From assembly GCA_020024255.1 (NCBI GenBank), contig JAHHTX010000045.1:1-16111 (forward strand): a stretch of DNA of 16,111 nucleotides, written 5' to 3'. This document shows, one piece after another, positions 14,586 through 16,111 of this stretch. The notes beneath the pieces were generated by a model. The model saw only the letters and a list, made by a program, of their open reading frames with translations, was not told where the DNA came from and did not search any database. The position numbers were made by a program, and so were the translations under genes. Source of the DNA: Anaerotignum sp. (lineage in GTDB: Bacteria > Bacillota > Clostridia > Lachnospirales > Anaerotignaceae). The stretch's first letter is position 1, and the number at the start of each line of letters is the position of its first letter.

Positions 14586-15338
14586 TCACAAAGTTTCTGC
14601 ATCTTTTTTCTGGAGTTTCCACGTTTCCACAAGTTTTTGTTCCGTTTCTGTCAGCACTGCTGTTTCCAAAAGGTCAGGACGTTTTTTCCATGTCCGTAGA
14701 AGAGCCTGCTGTCTTCGCCATTTGTCAATGTTGGCATGATGCCCACTCAGGAGAATGTCGGGGACTTTTTTTCCGTGAAATACAGGCGGACGTGTATACT
14801 GGGGATACTCCAAAATGCCTTCCGAAAAACTCTCGTCTGCATAAGAATCGGCTTTGCCAAGGACACCGGGAACAAGTCTGGAAACAGCATCTATGATTGT
14901 AATGGCAGCCAATTCACCACCTGTTAAAACAAAATCACCCATAGAAATTTCATCTGTCACTATTTCTTCAATTATACGTTCGTCTACTCCTTCATAATGT
15001 CCACAAAGCAAAACAAGATTATCTTCCTCGGCCAGTTCTTCAGCAATTCTTTGGGTAAAAGGACGTCCTTGTGGAGTCAGATAAACTACCCTTGCCCCTT
15101 TTGCTTTTTCCAAAATGCTCTCATAAGCATCATAAATAGGCTGTGCCTGCATTACCATTCCTGCGCCACCGCCATAGGGATAGTCGTCAACGTGTTTTTG
15201 TTTGTTTAACGTAAAATCTCGAATATTCACAGCTTCCACAGCAATATACCCTTCCTTCTGTGCCCTACCCATAATACTGTAAGAAAGGGTTTGGGTAATC
15301 ATATCAGGAAACAATGTCAGTACGAAAAACTGTTTCAT
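14586..15338 (-). CDS. trmD: tRNA (guanine-37-N1)-methyltransferase
   Basis: TrmD methylates G37 next to the anticodon of tRNAs reading CNN-type codons, using S-adenosylmethionine, and so prevents +1 frameshifts. The 250-residue protein has the start FFVLTLFPDM (4-13) and DDYPYGGGAGMVM (51-63). The SPOUT trefoil-knot region spans about 112-161, with CGHYEGVDER and LTGGE, and ends in RLVPGVLG. A DES motif (168-170) supplies the catalytic Asp, and the C-terminal tRNA-binding domain is complete, including PPVFHG and LLSGHH. Its ATG overlaps the rimM stop as ATGA, so the two genes are translationally coupled. rplS, the usual next gene, is missing. No convincing terminator follows before the pyrH promoter. 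Confidence 0.98.
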   Translation of the reverse strand: MKQFFVLTLFPDMITQTLSYSIMGRAQKEGYIAVEAVNIRDFTLNKQKHVDDYPYGGGAGMVMQAQPIYDAYESILEKAKGARVVYLTPQGRPFTQRIAEELAEEDNLVLLCGHYEGVDERIIEEIVTDEISMGDFVLTGGELAAITIIDAVSRLVPGVLGKADSYADESFSEGILEYPQYTRPPVFHGKKVPDILLSGHHANIDKWRRQQALLRTWKKRPDLLETAVLTETEQKLVETWKLQKKDAETL

Positions 15339-15847
15339 TCTCTCAGTCCTTCCAACAAATGTACTACCATTCTTTTTTCTGCCACATCTACTTTTTTAAT
15401 ACAGTCTTTAATGGCAGGCAAAAGAAGTTCCTTGTCCTCTTTGCTCTTTTTCACCACATACACATCATTTGCACCAGTTTCGAAGATATTGACAATTTCC
15501 CCCAACTGTTCTCCTTCTTCTGTTACAACTGCCATTCCATATAAATCACGAGTATAATATTCATTTTCTTCCAAAGGAATAGCAACGGCATCAGGAATAA
15601 GTATTCTGCCATTTTTGTAGAGCTCTGCCACGTTGATGTCTGTAATTTCCTTTACTGTCAAAAGAATCATGTTCTTTTGGTATGCTACCTTCTGTATATG
15701 AAAGGTTTGTTTTTCCCCACGAATCTCTACGATAATTTCTTTTAAACGTGCAAAACGAGAAGGGTCTTCTGTGGTAGGGAATACACGCATTGTTCCTCGA
15801 ATCCCATGGGTTCCCGTAATTTTTCCGATTTCAAAATACTGTTCCAT
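15335..15847 (-). CDS. rimM: 16S rRNA processing protein RimM
   Basis: RimM is the assembly factor that binds ribosomal protein S19 and helps maturation of the 30S head. The 170-residue product has the N-terminal domain motif IGKITGTHGIRGTMRVFP (about 7-24) and the C-terminal PRC-barrel with the end motif LLPAIKDCIKKVDV. The frame is open to 15892, but the ATG at 15845-15847 is chosen because CGAGGTG lies just before it and the family begins here; the longer form would read through a terminator hairpin. It overlaps trmD by four bases. rpsP and the KH-domain gene that usually precede it are not in the window; instead there are at least 260 bases without a gene upstream. Confidence 0.96.
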   Translation of the reverse strand: MEQYFEIGKITGTHGIRGTMRVFPTTEDPSRFARLKEIIVEIRGEKQTFHIQKVAYQKNMILLTVKEITDINVAELYKNGRILIPDAVAIPLEENEYYTRDLYGMAVVTEEGEQLGEIVNIFETGANDVYVVKKSKEDKELLLPAIKDCIKKVDVAEKRMVVHLLEGLRE

Positions 15848-15862
15848 ATCGCACCTCGTTTT

Positions 15863-15888
15863 AAAAAAGCAAGGCATAAACACCTTGC
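15863..15888 (-). terminator. Terminator-like hairpin before rimM
   Basis: On the minus strand GCAAGG, an eight-base loop, and CCTTGC are followed at once by six U and AAAA, then the rimM ribosome site. It is either the end of an upstream transcript or an attenuator in the rimM leader. A TTGACA (15895-15900) just upstream has only a poor -10 (TATGCC, 16 bases on), which would fall inside this hairpin, so a promoter reading is also possible. Confidence 0.65.
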
Positions 15889-16040
15889 CCAATCTGTCAA
15901 TTAAACTTACATAATAGTAAAATTAAAAAGAGACTTACCATTAAACAAAAATATTGCCTATTTCAAGACATTTCATGCCACTAAAAAATAGCTTATTTTC
16001 AGTGTACATACAAACTATTATAAAATGAATTTTTAATAAC

Positions 16041-16094
16041 AATGTGTCGTTTTATTGATACCTCGAAAAGACATTCTGAAGAATGCCACACATT
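16041..16094. other. Nested inverted repeat at the right edge
   Basis: AATGTGT (16041-16047) pairs with ACACATT (16088-16094), and inside lies a second dyad, CATTCT (16072-16077) with AGAATG (16080-16085). On the plus strand the outer arm is followed by ATTTTTTATT, as in a terminator, although no plus-strand gene precedes it. On the minus strand it could open a long rimM leader. The rest of 15889-16111 is AT-rich with no supported gene. Confidence 0.4.
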
Positions 16095-16111
16095 ATTTTT
16101 TATTACAAAAA

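Noticed and set aside
15893..16111. Possible T-box or known ribosomal-protein leader upstream of rimM
   Set aside because: No T-box sequence (AGGGTGGNACCGCG) and no known ribosomal leader motif is present.
1..16111. CRISPR arrays, insertion sequences, tRNAs, rRNAs, defence or toxin-antitoxin systems
   Set aside because: No repeat-spacer pattern, transposase, cloverleaf-type sequence or recognised defence gene was found on either strand.

Overview
This window looks like ordinary chromosome from a low-GC Gram-positive anaerobe of the Clostridia, probably a Lachnospirales-type genome. The evidence is the AT-rich spacers, strong AGGAGG-type ribosome binding sites, Bacillus-type sigma-A promoters, a Bacillus/Clostridium-type LexA box, and the gene order pyrH-frr-uppS-cdsA-dxr-rseP. 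Genus cannot be fixed from sequence alone.

Left part (1-3433). Three genes read leftwards. First in position is a small one-TM cysteine-rich protein resembling the FeoB-associated family. Next is a secreted DUF187/GHL10 glycosidase-like protein with two copper-amine-oxidase-N-like repeats. Last is an unrecognised 139-residue protein ending in a clear terminator. A divergent promoter pair (2642-2721) separates the unrecognised gene from a rightward gene for a B3/B4 (PheT-like) domain protein.

Middle part (3434-8904). A 570-base non-coding stretch holds a run of five adjacent hairpins ending in a good terminator, which is a candidate structured RNA or long 3' UTR. After it comes a LexA-box-controlled promoter and the uvrB-uvrA pair, which encodes two of the three subunits of nucleotide excision repair. 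A strong terminator follows uvrA.

Right part (9054-16111). All genes read leftwards. rimM-trmD (16S maturation factor and tRNA m1G37 methyltransferase, overlapping by ATGA) lies furthest right. A gap with a strong sigma-A promoter leads into pyrH-frr-uppS-cdsA-dxr-rseP. This run combines UMP kinase, ribosome recycling, undecaprenyl-PP synthesis, CDP-diacylglycerol synthesis, the MEP isoprenoid pathway and intramembrane proteolysis, and ends in a bidirectional terminator. The usual neighbours rpsB-tsf (before pyrH) and rpsP/rplS (around rimM-trmD) are absent, so both ancestral operons are rearranged here.

I see no mobile element, CRISPR array, tRNA, rRNA or defence system. The points most worth a second look are the structured spacer before uvrB, the odd start of rseP (no ATG, and a GTG buried in its own Shine-Dalgarno sequence), the leader elements of rimM and pyrH, and the unrecognised 139-residue protein.
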